Counted from the first letter of the stretch, positions 1 through 8,887 are shown. The stretch: DNA of 64,000 nucleotides from Streptomyces paradoxus (GCF_014202475.1 NZ_JACHGV010000006.1:124001-188000), one strand, 5' to 3'. A program made the numbers and translations. The notes: generated by a model from the letters alone, not told the origin.

Positions 1-28
1 AGCCTTGGCCCCGGCCATACTCAGTCAT
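1..28 (-). CDS. mltG: Start of endolytic transglycosylase MltG (partial)
   Basis: Only the first nine codons are in the window; the gene runs off the left edge. They read MTEYGRGQG after an ATG preceded by a GGGGATCG stretch. From memory, Streptomyces MltG proteins begin MTEYGRG, and mltG normally follows alaS and ruvX, which is the order here. MltG cuts nascent peptidoglycan glycan strands at the membrane. The call rests on nine residues and on gene order, so it is provisional. Confidence 0.6.
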
Positions 29-149
29 CGATCCCCTAGAGCCGCGAGGCGGCGGTCGCGCGGCTTCCGGCCCGGCTCCCGTCCCGCCTCTTGCTGTGCG
101 GCGGCTGTTCGAATGCCGCCGCATCGCGCGGAACGTTACCGTATCGCGA

Positions 150-614
150 TCAGATGACCACTTCGACGCCTTCGCCGGGTGCTTTACCTGACACCCGTTC
201 GGATTCGAGGGCCTGTTGCAGGATGATCACGGCCGCTGCCTGGTCGATGACGGACCGGCCCTTCTTGGATTTCACGCCCGAGGCGCGCAGTCCCTGGCTG
301 GCCGTCACCGTCGTCATGCGTTCGTCGACGAGTCTCACCGGAACCGGTGAGATCATGCGGGCCAGTTCCTGGGTGAAGCCCCGGACCTTGACCGCCGCCG
401 GGCCCTCCCCGCCCTTGAGCGAACGCGGGAGACCGACCACGACCTCCAGCGGCTCGTACTCCTCGACGAGTTGCTTCAACCGTCGCTGAGCTGCGGGGAC
501 ATCACGCCCCGGGACCGTCTCCACCGGGGTGGCGAGGATCCCGTCGGGGTCGCACGAGGCGACCCCGATGCGGGCGTCCCCGACGTCGATCGCGAGTCGA
601 CGTCCTCTGCGCAT
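150..614 (-). CDS. ruvX: RuvX/YqgF-type Holliday junction resolvase or rRNA-processing nuclease
   Basis: 154 aa, the usual length of the YqgF/RuvX family, an RNase H-like nuclease fold. The N-terminal motif AIDVGDARIG holds the first catalytic Asp (D10), VDERMTT holds the acidic residue E98, and IDQAAA near residue 124 supplies the last Asp. Family members are proposed to resolve Holliday junctions or to mature the 5' end of 16S rRNA; the sequence does not decide between these. It lies 17 nt after alaS and before mltG on the same strand, which is the standard actinobacterial order. Confidence 0.9.
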   Translation of the reverse strand: MRRGRRLAIDVGDARIGVASCDPDGILATPVETVPGRDVPAAQRRLKQLVEEYEPLEVVVGLPRSLKGGEGPAAVKVRGFTQELARMISPVPVRLVDERMTTVTASQGLRASGVKSKKGRSVIDQAAAVIILQQALESERVSGKAPGEGVEVVI

Positions 615-631
615 GCTGTCCGACCCGTCTC

Positions 632-3304
632 TTACTTGGCCGTCTCGGTGACCAGACGCTCCACGGCGTCCACGGCGTCACCGATGGCGGCCGGGTTCTG
701 GCCACCGCCCTGGGCGACGTCCGGCTTGCCGCCACCGCCGCCACCGAGGGTCTTGGCGGCCGTACGGACCAGTTCGCCGGCCTTCAGGCCGCGCTCGCGG
801 GCGGCCTCGTTGGTGGCGATGACCGTCAGCGGCTTGCCGTTCGCCACCGTGAACAGGGCGACGACGGCGGCCCGCCCGCCCTGGATGCGTCCGCGCACGT
901 CGAGGACCAGCTTGCGCAGGTCGTCGGCGGTCGTGCCGTCGGGAACCTGACCGGTCACGACAGCAACGCCACGGATGTCCTTGGCGGACTCGGCGAGACC
1001 GGCGGCGGCCTGGAGGACCTTCTCGGCGCGGAACTTCTCGATCTCCTTCTCGGCGTCCTTCAGCTTGCCAAGCATGGCGGAGACCTTCTCCGGGAGCTCC
1101 TCCGGACGGCCCTTGATCAGCTCCTGGAGCTGGGCGACGACCGTGTGCTCGCGGGCGAGGAAGTTGTAGGCGTCCACGCCGACGAGGGCCTCGATCCGGC
1201 GCACACCGGAGCCGATGGAGGATTCGCCGAGCAGCTTGACCAGACCGAGCTGGGCGGTGTTGTGCACGTGGGTGCCGCCGCACAGCTCCTTGGAGAAGTC
1301 GCCGATGGTGACCACGCGGACGCGCTCGCCGTACTTCTCGCCGAACTCGGCGATGGCGCCCTGCTTCTTGGCCTCGTCGATGCCCATGACGTCGGCGCGG
1401 ACGTCGAGGTCGCGGGCGAGCACCTCGTTGATCTTCTGCTCGACGTCGGTCATCACGGCCGTCGGTACGGCGGACGGGGAGCCGAAGTCGAAGCGGAAGC
1501 GGCCGGGCTGGTTCTCGGATCCGGCCTGGGCGGCCGTGGGGCCGAGGGCGTCGCGCAGGGCCTGGTGGGTCAGGTGGGTGGCCGAGTGGGCGCGGGCGAT
1601 GGCCTTGCGGCGGCGGTCGTCGATCGAGGCGTGGGCCTTGGCGCCGACGGTGACCTCGCCGACCTGGACGACGCCCTTGTGGACGTAGACGCCCGGGACC
1701 GGCTTCTGGCAGTCGCGGATCTCGATGACGGCACCGGTGTCGACCTTGATGCGGCCGGTGTCGCCGATCTGACCGCCGCCCTCGGCGTAGAAGGGGGTGC
1801 GGTCGAGGACGATCTCGACCTCGTCGCCCTCGGTGGCGGCCGGGGAGGAGGCGCCGTCGACGAGGATGCCGACGATCGTGGACTCGCTCTCGGTGTCGGT
1901 GTAGCCGATGAAGTCGGTGGCACCGGCCTGGTCGGCGATCTCGCGGTAGGCGCCGGCGCCGGCGTGCCCGGTCTTCTTGGCCTGGGCGTCGGCCTTGGCG
2001 CGCTCCCGCTGCTCCTTCATCAGGCGGCGAAAGCCGTCCTCGTCCACGGAGAGGCCCTGCTCGGCGGCCATCTCCAGGGTGAGGTCGATCGGGAAGCCCC
2101 AGGTGTCGTGGAGCAGGAAGGCCTTGTCGCCGGGCAGGACGGTGCCGCCGGCGGCCTTGGTGTCGGTGACGGCCGTGTCGAGGATGTTGGTGCCGGCCTT
2201 CAGCGTCTTGAGGAAGGCGTTCTCCTCGGCGAGGGCGACCTTCTCGATGCGCTCGCGGTCGGTGATGAGCTCGGGGTACTGCTGGCCCATCATGCCGATC
2301 ACGGTGTCGATCAGGTCCTTGACGACCGGACCGGTGGCGCCGAGCAGGCGCATGTTGCGGATGGCTCGGCGCATGATGCGGCGCAGCACGTAACCGCGGC
2401 CCTCGTTGCCGGGGGTGACGCCGTCTCCGATGAGCATCACAGAGGTGCGCATGTGGTCGGTGACCACGCGCAGGGAGACGTCCGAGCCGTGGGCGTCGCC
2501 GTAGCGGACGCCGGTGAGCTCGGTGGCCTTGTTGATGACGGCCATCGAGGTGTCGATCTCGTACATGTTCTGCACGCCCTGCAGAATCATGGCGAGGCGC
2601 TCGAGACCGAGGCCGGTGTCGATGTTCTTGCTGGGCAGTTCGCCGAGGATCTCGAAGTTGTCCTTGCCGATGCCCTCGCCCCGCTCGTACTGCATGAAGA
2701 CGAGGTTCCAGATCTCCACGTACCGCTCGTCGTTGACGGCGGGGCCGCCCTCGGCGCCGAACTCGGGGCCGCGGTCGTAGTTGATCTCGGAACACGGGCC
2801 GCAGGGGCCGGGGACGCCCATGGACCAGTAGTTGTCCTTCATGCCGAGGCGCTGGATGCGCTCCTTCGGCACGCCGACGACCTCGTGCCAGATACGCTCG
2901 GCCTCGTCGTCGTCCTTGTAGACGGTGATCCACAGGCGCTCGGGGTCGAGGCCGTAACCGCCCTTGTCCTGGGCGCCGGTGAGCAGCTCCCAGGCGAGCT
3001 TGATGGCGCCTTCCTTGAAGTAGTCGCCGAAGGAGAAGTTGCCGCACATCTGGAAGAACGTGCCGTGCCGGGTGGTCTTGCCGACCTCTTCGATGTCCGG
3101 CGTGCGCACGCACTTCTGCACGCTGGTGGCGCGGTCGAAGGGCGGCTTGACCTCACCCAGGAAGTAGGGCTTGAAGGGCACCATGCCGGCCGGGACGAGG
3201 AGCAGAGTCGGGTCGTCCGCGATGAGCGACGCCGAAGGGACGACGGTGTGACCGCGCTCCTCGAAGAAGCTCAACCAGCGGCGGCGAATCTCAGCCGACT
3301 CCAT
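632..3304 (-). CDS. alaS: Alanine--tRNA ligase
   Basis: 890 aa class II synthetase that charges tRNA-Ala in the cytoplasm. The N-terminal catalytic core contains a GPCGPCSEI stretch. The editing domain, which clears mis-charged Ser or Gly, has both zinc-binding elements: HSATH at about residues 573-577 and CGGTH with the Cys near 675. The C terminus ends in a glycine-rich segment (GGGGGGKPD) typical of the DHHA1 domain. The ATG overlaps the stop of the upstream DUF6167 gene by one base (TGATG), which suggests translational coupling in a four- or five-gene operon ending in mltG. Confidence 0.98.
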   Translation of the reverse strand: MESAEIRRRWLSFFEERGHTVVPSASLIADDPTLLLVPAGMVPFKPYFLGEVKPPFDRATSVQKCVRTPDIEEVGKTTRHGTFFQMCGNFSFGDYFKEGAIKLAWELLTGAQDKGGYGLDPERLWITVYKDDDEAERIWHEVVGVPKERIQRLGMKDNYWSMGVPGPCGPCSEINYDRGPEFGAEGGPAVNDERYVEIWNLVFMQYERGEGIGKDNFEILGELPSKNIDTGLGLERLAMILQGVQNMYEIDTSMAVINKATELTGVRYGDAHGSDVSLRVVTDHMRTSVMLIGDGVTPGNEGRGYVLRRIMRRAIRNMRLLGATGPVVKDLIDTVIGMMGQQYPELITDRERIEKVALAEENAFLKTLKAGTNILDTAVTDTKAAGGTVLPGDKAFLLHDTWGFPIDLTLEMAAEQGLSVDEDGFRRLMKEQRERAKADAQAKKTGHAGAGAYREIADQAGATDFIGYTDTESESTIVGILVDGASSPAATEGDEVEIVLDRTPFYAEGGGQIGDTGRIKVDTGAVIEIRDCQKPVPGVYVHKGVVQVGEVTVGAKAHASIDDRRRKAIARAHSATHLTHQALRDALGPTAAQAGSENQPGRFRFDFGSPSAVPTAVMTDVEQKINEVLARDLDVRADVMGIDEAKKQGAIAEFGEKYGERVRVVTIGDFSKELCGGTHVHNTAQLGLVKLLGESSIGSGVRRIEALVGVDAYNFLAREHTVVAQLQELIKGRPEELPEKVSAMLGKLKDAEKEIEKFRAEKVLQAAAGLAESAKDIRGVAVVTGQVPDGTTADDLRKLVLDVRGRIQGGRAAVVALFTVANGKPLTVIATNEAARERGLKAGELVRTAAKTLGGGGGGKPDVAQGGGQNPAAIGDAVDAVERLVTETAK

Positions 3305-3657
3305 CAGTGGTCCTCATTCCGGTTGTACGGGTACGTCTGGTACGCCGAACCCTCGACGTACTTCGGGTTGTTGCGGTTCTCGATGGCGGCGAACCGCCGG
3401 GGGCCGGGGAGTTCGGGATGCTCGTTGATCCCGAGGGCGTCGCCCAGCTCGGCCTCCCGCACGGCCATGTTGTCCCGGACGTCGAGCGCGAAGCCCACGG
3501 CACGGTCCTTGATGCGGTGACCGGCCTCGATCGCCTTGTTGCCGGCGGTTCTGGCGAGGCTCTCGGGGGTCAGCTGCTTCAGCTTGCGATTGACCTTGGT
3601 GGTGGCCCACACACCGGCGGCGACGCCCGTGGTGAACCAGAAGGTGCGGCGGAACAT
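3304..3657 (-). CDS. DUF6167-type small membrane-associated protein
   Basis: 117 aa. It begins MFRRTFWFTTGVAAGVWATT, one hydrophobic segment close to the N terminus, and continues as a charged, partly helical tail. Proteins of this type sit just upstream of alaS in Streptomyces and carry the DUF6167 label; the function is unknown. It starts 9 nt after the DUF948 gene, and its stop overlaps the alaS start. A single-pass membrane anchor is an inference from the hydrophobic segment. Confidence 0.8.
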   Translation of the reverse strand: MFRRTFWFTTGVAAGVWATTKVNRKLKQLTPESLARTAGNKAIEAGHRIKDRAVGFALDVRDNMAVREAELGDALGINEHPELPGPRRFAAIENRNNPKYVEGSAYQTYPYNRNEDH

Positions 3658-3666
3658 CGCTGGCTC

Positions 3667-4107
3667 TCAGTCCCTCTTGTCTCGGGCGCTGCGCCGGGTG
3701 ACCGTACGGCCCACGATCACGGTACGCCTGGACGCCTTGGCGGGCACGTCCTCCTTGCGGCCGCCGAGGGCCCGGCGCACGCCGTAGCCGAAGGCCGCGA
3801 CCTTGACCAGGGGGCCGCCGAAGGTGGAGGCGACGGTGGTCGACAGCGCCGAGGCGTTCGACGTGACCTCCTGGACGTCGGAGGCGATCGAGTCGACCCG
3901 GTCGATCTGCGTCTGCGCGGAGCGCACCGCCGCTGAGGCGTCGGCCAGCAGCGGGACGGCCTGGTCGGTCACGTCCGCCACGAGCTTGGTGGTCGCCTTG
4001 AGCGTCTGGGCCACCCTCGCCAGCGCGACGGCGAGGAAGGAGACCAGGATCGCCCAGAAGACGGCCACCAGGATCCCGGCAACCTCTCCACCGGACACTG
4101 TGTGCAC
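3667..4107 (-). CDS. DUF948 domain membrane protein
   Basis: 146 aa with an N-terminal transmembrane helix (GEVAGILVAVFWAILVSFLA) followed by a long helical region rich in Ala, Thr, Ser and Val that could form a coiled coil, then a basic tail. This matches DUF948, a family of unknown function with general-stress-like members. The first gene of the operon with the DUF6167 gene, alaS and ruvX. Start taken as GTG at 4107; a second GTG three codons inside (4098) is also possible. Confidence 0.8.
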   Translation of the reverse strand: MHTVSGGEVAGILVAVFWAILVSFLAVALARVAQTLKATTKLVADVTDQAVPLLADASAAVRSAQTQIDRVDSIASDVQEVTSNASALSTTVASTFGGPLVKVAAFGYGVRRALGGRKEDVPAKASRRTVIVGRTVTRRSARDKRD

Positions 4108-4227
4108 CCGCTCCCTGAAACGTGCCTGAACATCAAAAAGTCGTGCGACGAGCCTATCGCGCCGGAGGTTGCGCTCCGTACCGGTTTCCCGCGCGGCAGC
4201 AGGGGAATCGCGAAGCCCGCCGCCTCG

Positions 4228-4245
4228 CCCACCCGGAGGGGTGGG
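4228..4245. terminator. Possible hairpin downstream of rpsD
   Basis: A seven-base arm CCCACCC (4228-4234) pairs with GGGTGGG (4239-4245) around a four-base loop, about 40 nt past the rpsD stop. There is no T-run, so this is only a candidate terminator. Confidence 0.35.
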
Positions 4246-4284
4246 GAGACGACGGGCTGAGATATACCGCGTGCCTGCCGAGGA

Positions 4285-4899
4285 TCAGCGGGCGTAGTAC
4301 TCGACGACGAGCTGCTCGTCGCAGATCACCGGGATCTCCTTGCGGTTCGGCTCACGGTCCAGGCGGAACGCCAGGGCCTTGAGGTTCACCTGGAGGTAGC
4401 GCGGGGTCTCACCGTCGGGGGCGAAGCCACCCTCACGAGCGATCGTGAAGAGGGTCTTCTCCTTGGAGCGCTCGCGAACCTGCACGACGTCGTCCGGACG
4501 GACACGGAAGGAGGGCTTGTCGACCTTCTTGCCGTTGACCGCGATGTGGCCGTGGACGACCATCTGGCGGGCCTGGTAGATCGTGCGGGCGATGCCCGAA
4601 CGCAGAACCAGGGCGTCGAGACGGCGCTCCAGCTCGATGATCAGGGCCTCACCGGTCTTGCCCTGGACCTTGGAGGCACGCTCGTAGGCGCGGACGAGCT
4701 GGCGCTCGGACACGTCGTACTGCGCGCGCAGACGCTGCTTCTCGAGCAGACGGACCTTGTAGTCCGAGTTCTGCTTGCGGCCGCGGCCGTGCTCACCCGG
4801 CGGGTAGGGGCGGGCCTCGAAGTACTTGACGGCCTTCGGGGTCAGCGCGATGCCGAGGGCACGCGACTTCTTGACCTTGGGGCGGGACTGGTTCGCCAC
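4285..4899 (-). CDS. rpsD: 30S ribosomal protein S4
   Basis: 204 aa from GTG (reading ANQSRPKVKKS after the start). S4 is a primary 16S rRNA binder and assembly initiator of the small subunit. The S4 RNA-binding domain is visible around LDALVLRSGIARTIYQARQ and VVHGHIAVNGKKVD. The N terminus has none of the four cysteines that bind zinc in the C+ form of S4, so this is a zinc-independent (C-) type. In contrast to many bacteria it stands alone rather than beside rpoA. A leader of about 300 nt precedes it. The start was chosen at the GTG behind a purine-rich stretch with AGGAAAG. Confidence 0.96.
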   Translation of the reverse strand: MANQSRPKVKKSRALGIALTPKAVKYFEARPYPPGEHGRGRKQNSDYKVRLLEKQRLRAQYDVSERQLVRAYERASKVQGKTGEALIIELERRLDALVLRSGIARTIYQARQMVVHGHIAVNGKKVDKPSFRVRPDDVVQVRERSKEKTLFTIAREGGFAPDGETPRYLQVNLKALAFRLDREPNRKEIPVICDEQLVVEYYAR

Positions 4900-5202
4900 T
4901 GTCTTTTTCTCTTTCCTGGTTTCCGGCTTGTCAGGGTTGAGGGAGGTCGCATCCGCAGCCGGGGAAACCCTCCTGGGTCCTGGTGGACCCCGGTGGGCAG
5001 CCGCTCCCCTGGTCTGGGCACATACGTGCAGCACGCGAGTTGCCCACCGACCGGTTCCGTCGTGAGACGGTGGTGGTGGGCTGCCCGCGACACCGTTCGA
5101 CGGTGCGCGACGCTCCTGGAGCCGGTCCGGGGACCGGGCTCCGGCCGGCTGTCCCGTTCTGACTGCACGGGACGCGGCACTCCGGACGAGTTTACAGGGT
5201 GC
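4900..5202. other. Leader and intergenic region between rarA and rpsD
   Basis: 303 nt without a convincing gene. It must hold the promoter and 5' leader of minus-strand rpsD. It contains a hairpin with arms GGGTCC (4975-4980) and GGACCC (4985-4990) and a larger one at 5118-5142 just after rarA. S4 commonly represses its own synthesis in bacteria, so a structured leader is plausible. I could not fix a promoter. Confidence 0.5.
5118..5142. terminator. Hairpin after rarA
   Basis: Imperfect stem with arms GGAGCCGGTCC (5118-5128) and GGACCGGGCTCC (5131-5142), one bulged base and a two-base gap. It lies 60 nt beyond the rarA stop and has no T-run. It could end rarA transcription or be part of the rpsD leader. 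Confidence 0.45.
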
Positions 5203-6555
5203 TCAGGACCGCTTTCGACCGAGGTTCTTCCGGGTCCACTCGACCGCGTCCGCGTAGCGGGCCTCCGCGCCGTGCCGGGTGGGCTCGTAGTACTCGCGGT
5301 CCTTGAGGGCGTCCGGGGCGTACTGCTGGGCGGCGATGCCCTCGGGCAGGTCGTGCGGGTACACGTACCCCTGGCCGTGGCCGAGCTTGGTCGCGCCCTT
5401 GTAGTGGCTGTCGCGCAGATGGGCCGGGACCGGTCCGGCGAGGCCCTTGCGCACGTCCTCCAGGGCGGCGCCGATCGCGGTGGTCGCGGCGTTGGACTTG
5501 GGTGCCAGGGCAAGGGCGATCGTGGCGTGGCTGAGGGTGAGGGCGGCCTCGGGGAAGCCGATCATGGCGACGGCCTGGGCGGCCGCGACGGCCGTCTGCA
5601 GCGCGGTCGGGTCGGCCAGGCCGATGTCCTCGCTGGCGGAGATCATCAGGCGCCGGGCGATGAACCGGGGGTCCTCGCCGGCCTCGATCATCCGGGCCAG
5701 GTAGTGCAGGGCCGCGTCGACGTCGGAGCCGCGGATGGACTTGATCAGGGCGCTGGCCACGTCGTAGTGCTGGTCGCCGTCCCGGTCGTACTTCACGGCG
5801 GCCCGGTCGACCGTCTCCTCCAGGGTCGTCAGGCCGATCTCCGCCTCGCCCTTGTCGAGGGCGGCTCCGGCGGCCGCCTCCAGGGCGGTCAGGGCACGGC
5901 GGGCGTCGCCGCCGGCGATGCGCAGGAGGTGGCTCTCGGTCTCCTCGGGGAGGGTGACGGCGCCCTTGAGGCCGCGCTCGGCGGTGAGGGCGCGCCGGAT
6001 GAGGCCCCTGACGTCGTCGTCCGTGAGCGGTTCGAGGGTGAGCAGCAGCGAGCGGGACAGCAGGGGCGAGATCACCGAGAAGTACGGGTTCTCCGTCGTG
6101 GCCGCGATGAGCGTGACCCAGCGGTTCTCGACGGCCGGGAGCAGGGAGTCCTGCTGGGCCTTGCTGAAGCGGTGGATCTCGTCGAGGAAGAGGACGGTCT
6201 CCTTGCCGTAGCCGCCGGAAGCGCGGCGGGCGCCGTCGATGACCGCGCGGACCTCCTTGACGCCCGCGGTGATCGCGGACAGCTCCACGAAGCGGGCGTC
6301 GGTGGCCTTGGAGACGACGTAGGCCAGGGTGGTCTTGCCCGTGCCGGGCGGGCCCCAGAGGATCACCGAGGAGGGCCCGGCCGGACCGGAGGCCTCCCCG
6401 ACCAGTCTGCGCAGGGGTGAGCCCGGCTTCAGCAGGTGCTGCTGGCCCACGACCTCGTCGAGGGTGCGCGGGCGCATCCGCACCGCCAGGGGGCTGCTGG
6501 ACGGCTCCTTCTCCTGGCGTTCTTCGGCTGCGGCGGTGAACAGGTCGGGCTCCAC
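5203..6555 (-). CDS. rarA: Replication-associated recombination ATPase RarA (MgsA)
   Basis: 450 aa AAA+ ATPase of the RarA/MgsA/WRNIP1 family, acting at stalled replication forks with clamp-loader-like architecture. The Walker A motif GPPGTGKTT is at residues 68-76, Walker B LFLDEIHR at 122-129, and a sensor-1-like TTENPYFSV follows. The C-terminal tetramerisation part contains the family signature SHYKGATKLGHGQGYVYPHD. The start codon is GTG at 6555. Confidence 0.95.
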   Translation of the reverse strand: MEPDLFTAAAEERQEKEPSSSPLAVRMRPRTLDEVVGQQHLLKPGSPLRRLVGEASGPAGPSSVILWGPPGTGKTTLAYVVSKATDARFVELSAITAGVKEVRAVIDGARRASGGYGKETVLFLDEIHRFSKAQQDSLLPAVENRWVTLIAATTENPYFSVISPLLSRSLLLTLEPLTDDDVRGLIRRALTAERGLKGAVTLPEETESHLLRIAGGDARRALTALEAAAGAALDKGEAEIGLTTLEETVDRAAVKYDRDGDQHYDVASALIKSIRGSDVDAALHYLARMIEAGEDPRFIARRLMISASEDIGLADPTALQTAVAAAQAVAMIGFPEAALTLSHATIALALAPKSNAATTAIGAALEDVRKGLAGPVPAHLRDSHYKGATKLGHGQGYVYPHDLPEGIAAQQYAPDALKDREYYEPTRHGAEARYADAVEWTRKNLGRKRS

Positions 6556-6612
6556 GTCAGAAACCCTAAATCACCGCACCGACAGTCCGCCCGGGGCCCG
6601 GAACGGCCCGGA

Positions 6613-7269
6613 TCAGCTGAGCCAGAAGTCCCACCAGCGGGTCAGGATCAGCATGCCGATGATGCCGATGTGCAGCACGGGCATGACCCACGTGAACTCG
6701 CCGAAGAAGCTCTTGAGCCAGCTCGGGGCGGGCAGGAAGCCCTTGCGGATGTTGAACGACGTCACGTACCAGAACATCAGGATCGTGGCGACCCAGGCCA
6801 GGCTGCACCACAGGCAGAGCGCGTTGATCCGGTACAGGGACTGGAACGTCAGCCAGGCGCAGAAGACGACGCCGAAGAGGCAGCCCGCGTTGAAGGTGAG
6901 CCAGTACCAGCGGGGGAAGCGGGCCCGGGCGAGCAGGGCCATGCCGACGCCGATGACGATCCCGTAGCAGACGATGCCGAGCATCGGGTTCGGGAAGCCG
7001 AAGACCGCGGCCTGCTTGCTCTCCATGACGCTGCCGCAGGAGACCACGGGGTTGAGGCTGCAGCCGGGCGTGAACGTCGTGCCCGCGACCTTGGCCTCGA
7101 GGATCTTGAACTTGTCGATCGTGATGACCCACGCGGCGAGCAGTCCGGCCGCGCCGGTGATCACCAGCAGCAGGGCCAGGGCCCGGCTGCCGCCCTCCGC
7201 GCGGGGCGCGGTCCCGGCGCGCTCCGGCTCGGACTCCGTGGAGACGTCCCTGCCTGTCGTCTTGATCAT
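6613..7269 (-). CDS. Vitamin K epoxide reductase (VKOR) family membrane protein
   Basis: 218 aa, with about five predicted transmembrane helices. Four cysteines fit the VKOR redox relay: C70 and C78 in the extracellular loop (PGCSLNPVVSCGS) and the active-site CLWC at 152-155. Bacterial VKOR homologs re-oxidise DsbA-type proteins with menaquinone as the acceptor, so this is probably a disulfide-forming enzyme, like the DsbB role in E. coli. A DsbA-family gene occurs at 57.7 kb, but partnership is not shown. Start taken at ATG 7269; an upstream ATG at 7317 is in frame. Confidence 0.85.
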   Translation of the reverse strand: MIKTTGRDVSTESEPERAGTAPRAEGGSRALALLLVITGAAGLLAAWVITIDKFKILEAKVAGTTFTPGCSLNPVVSCGSVMESKQAAVFGFPNPMLGIVCYGIVIGVGMALLARARFPRWYWLTFNAGCLFGVVFCAWLTFQSLYRINALCLWCSLAWVATILMFWYVTSFNIRKGFLPAPSWLKSFFGEFTWVMPVLHIGIIGMLILTRWWDFWLS

Positions 7270-7336
7270 CACGCCGATTCCGTCACTCGAGACCTGAACA
7301 TCTTCGGGCAGGGCCATTGTGCCGCACAGGTGCCGG

Positions 7337-7356
7337 TGTCCACCGTTCAGTGGACA
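7337..7356. promoter_or_regulatory. Inverted repeat upstream of the VKOR gene
   Basis: Perfect 7-bp arms TGTCCAC and GTGGACA with a 6-nt spacer, 68 nt upstream of the chosen VKOR start. The size and symmetry suit a dimeric repressor such as a TetR- or MarR-type protein; none is encoded next to it. If translation began at ATG 7317, the site would lie just before that start. Confidence 0.4.
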
Positions 7357-7583
7357 TAAGGAGGGCCGCCCGGTCGTCCCTGAGGGTTGCATTCCGGCCG
7401 ACGCTGCGAATCGGCGCCCGCCGGGTTGACGGTCCGGGAGACCGTGCGGCTCGACGAGCGGATGGCGCGGGCCGGGTCGGCGTGCCGGGTGGCCGTACCC
7501 GCTGCGCGTTTTCGGCAAGCCCGGCGTGGACGACCGGACGGCGGCGGTCACCAGTGCGATGCGGTACGGGCTGCTGGAGGAGC

Positions 7584-7614
7584 GTGGAAGGCGCCGTGCC
7601 CCGGCGCCTTCCAC
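7584..7614 (-). terminator. hisS terminator
   Basis: Perfect 12-bp stem: GTGGAAGGCGCC (7584-7595), 7-nt loop, GGCGCCTTCCAC (7603-7614), starting 10 nt after the hisS stop. Confidence 0.85.
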
Positions 7615-7624
7615 CCCCTGTGTC

Positions 7625-8887
7625 TCAGCCGAGCCGTGCTTCCAGTTCCGCCACGATCTCGTTCACGCCCACCGCCGTCTGCTCGCCGGACTCCATGTCC
7701 TTGAGCTGGACGACGCCCTCGGCGAGGTCGCGTTCGCCGGCGACGACCGTGTAGCGGGCGCCGCTGCGGTTGGCGTTCTTCATCGCGCCCTTGAGGCCCT
7801 TGCCGCCGTAGGAGAAGTCTGCCGCGATGCCGTTCTTGCGCAGTTCCGTGACCTTGGCGAACAGGATCCGGCGGGCCTCCTCGCCGAGCGGGACGGCGAA
7901 CACGCTGGTGGTGGCGGGCAGTTCGAGCTCGACGCCCTCCGCCTCCAGGGCGAGGACCGTGCGGTCGACGCCGAGGGCCCAGCCGACGGACGGCAGCGCG
8001 GGGCCGCCGATCATCTCGGAGAGGCCGTCGTAGCGGCCGCCGCCGCCCACCGCGGACTGCGAGCCGAGGCCGTCGTGGACGAACTCGAAGGTCGTGCGGG
8101 TGTAGTAGTCCAGGCCGCGGACCAGCTTCGGGTCGTCCTCGAAGGAGACACCCGCCGCCGTGATCAGCTCGCGGACCTCCTCGTGGTACGCCTTGCACCC
8201 GTCGCACAGGTAGTCACGCAGCAGCGGCGCGTCCCCCAGCTGCTTCTGCACCGACTCGCGCTTGTCGTCCAGGACGCGCAGCGGGTTGATCTCCGCGCGG
8301 CGCAGGGTGTCCTCGTCCAGGTCCAGGCCGCGCAGGAACTCCTGCAGCGCCGACCGGTAGACGGGGCGGCACTCCTGGTCGCCCAGGCTGTTCAGCAGGA
8401 TCCGGAAGTTGCTCAGGCCCAGCGAGCGGTACGCCTGGTCGGCCAGGATGATCAGCTCGGCGTCCAGCGCCGGGTCCTCCGCGCCGATCGCCTCGGCACC
8501 GACCTGGGAGAAGTGGCGGTAACGGCCCTTCTGGGGACGCTCGTAGCGGTAGTACGAGCCGGAGTACCAGAGCTTGACCGGGAGGTTGCCGGCCTTGTGC
8601 AGGTTGGCCTCCAGCGCGGCGCGCAGGACGGAGGCCGTGCCCTCGGGACGCAGGGCGAGCCGGTCGCCGCCCTTGGTCTCGAAGGCGTACATCTCCTTGG
8701 TCACGATGTCGGTGGACTCGCCGACCCCGCGCGCGAAGAGCTCGACGTTCTCGAAGCCGGGCGTCTCGATGTAGCCGTAGCCGGAGTTGCGCAGCGGAGC
8801 GGCGATCGCCTCCCGGACGGCGAGGTACTTGGCGCTGTCCGGCGGGATCAGGTCGTACGTGCCCTTGGGGGCCTTGAAGGTGCTCAC
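7625..8887 (-). CDS. hisS: Histidine--tRNA ligase
   Basis: 420 aa class II synthetase that charges tRNA-His. Motif 2 is seen as SGSYYRYERPQKGRYRHFSQ; the histidine-specific loop is LVRGLDYYTRTTFEF, and motif 3 is in GWALGVDRTVLAL. The C-terminal anticodon-binding domain (FSYGGKGLKGAMKNANRSGA) is complete. The start is GTG at 8887 (reading STFKAPKG next). It lies 11 nt downstream of the metallo-beta-lactamase-fold gene, so the two are probably cotranscribed; a strong terminator follows. Confidence 0.97.
   Translation of the reverse strand: MSTFKAPKGTYDLIPPDSAKYLAVREAIAAPLRNSGYGYIETPGFENVELFARGVGESTDIVTKEMYAFETKGGDRLALRPEGTASVLRAALEANLHKAGNLPVKLWYSGSYYRYERPQKGRYRHFSQVGAEAIGAEDPALDAELIILADQAYRSLGLSNFRILLNSLGDQECRPVYRSALQEFLRGLDLDEDTLRRAEINPLRVLDDKRESVQKQLGDAPLLRDYLCDGCKAYHEEVRELITAAGVSFEDDPKLVRGLDYYTRTTFEFVHDGLGSQSAVGGGGRYDGLSEMIGGPALPSVGWALGVDRTVLALEAEGVELELPATTSVFAVPLGEEARRILFAKVTELRKNGIAADFSYGGKGLKGAMKNANRSGARYTVVAGERDLAEGVVQLKDMESGEQTAVGVNEIVAELEARLG

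Larger units (their letters stand above)
7270..7624. other. Intergenic region between hisS and the VKOR gene
   Basis: 355 nt without a supportable gene; ORFs here lack ribosome-binding sites and family resemblance. It contains the hisS terminator at 7584-7614, the VKOR promoter region, and an inverted repeat with arms TGTCCAC (7337-7343) and GTGGACA (7350-7356) separated by six bases that looks like an operator. Confidence 0.6.

Noticed and set aside
1145..3520. 791-codon plus-strand ORF opposite alaS
   Set aside because: Antisense shadow of a certain gene in high-GC DNA; its composition (Ala, Gly, Val, Leu, Asp) mirrors alaS codons, and no ribosome-binding site or family is seen.
7387..7704. 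Plus-strand ORFs around the hisS terminator
   Set aside because: They cross the terminator hairpin and the hisS 3' end and show no homology-like features.
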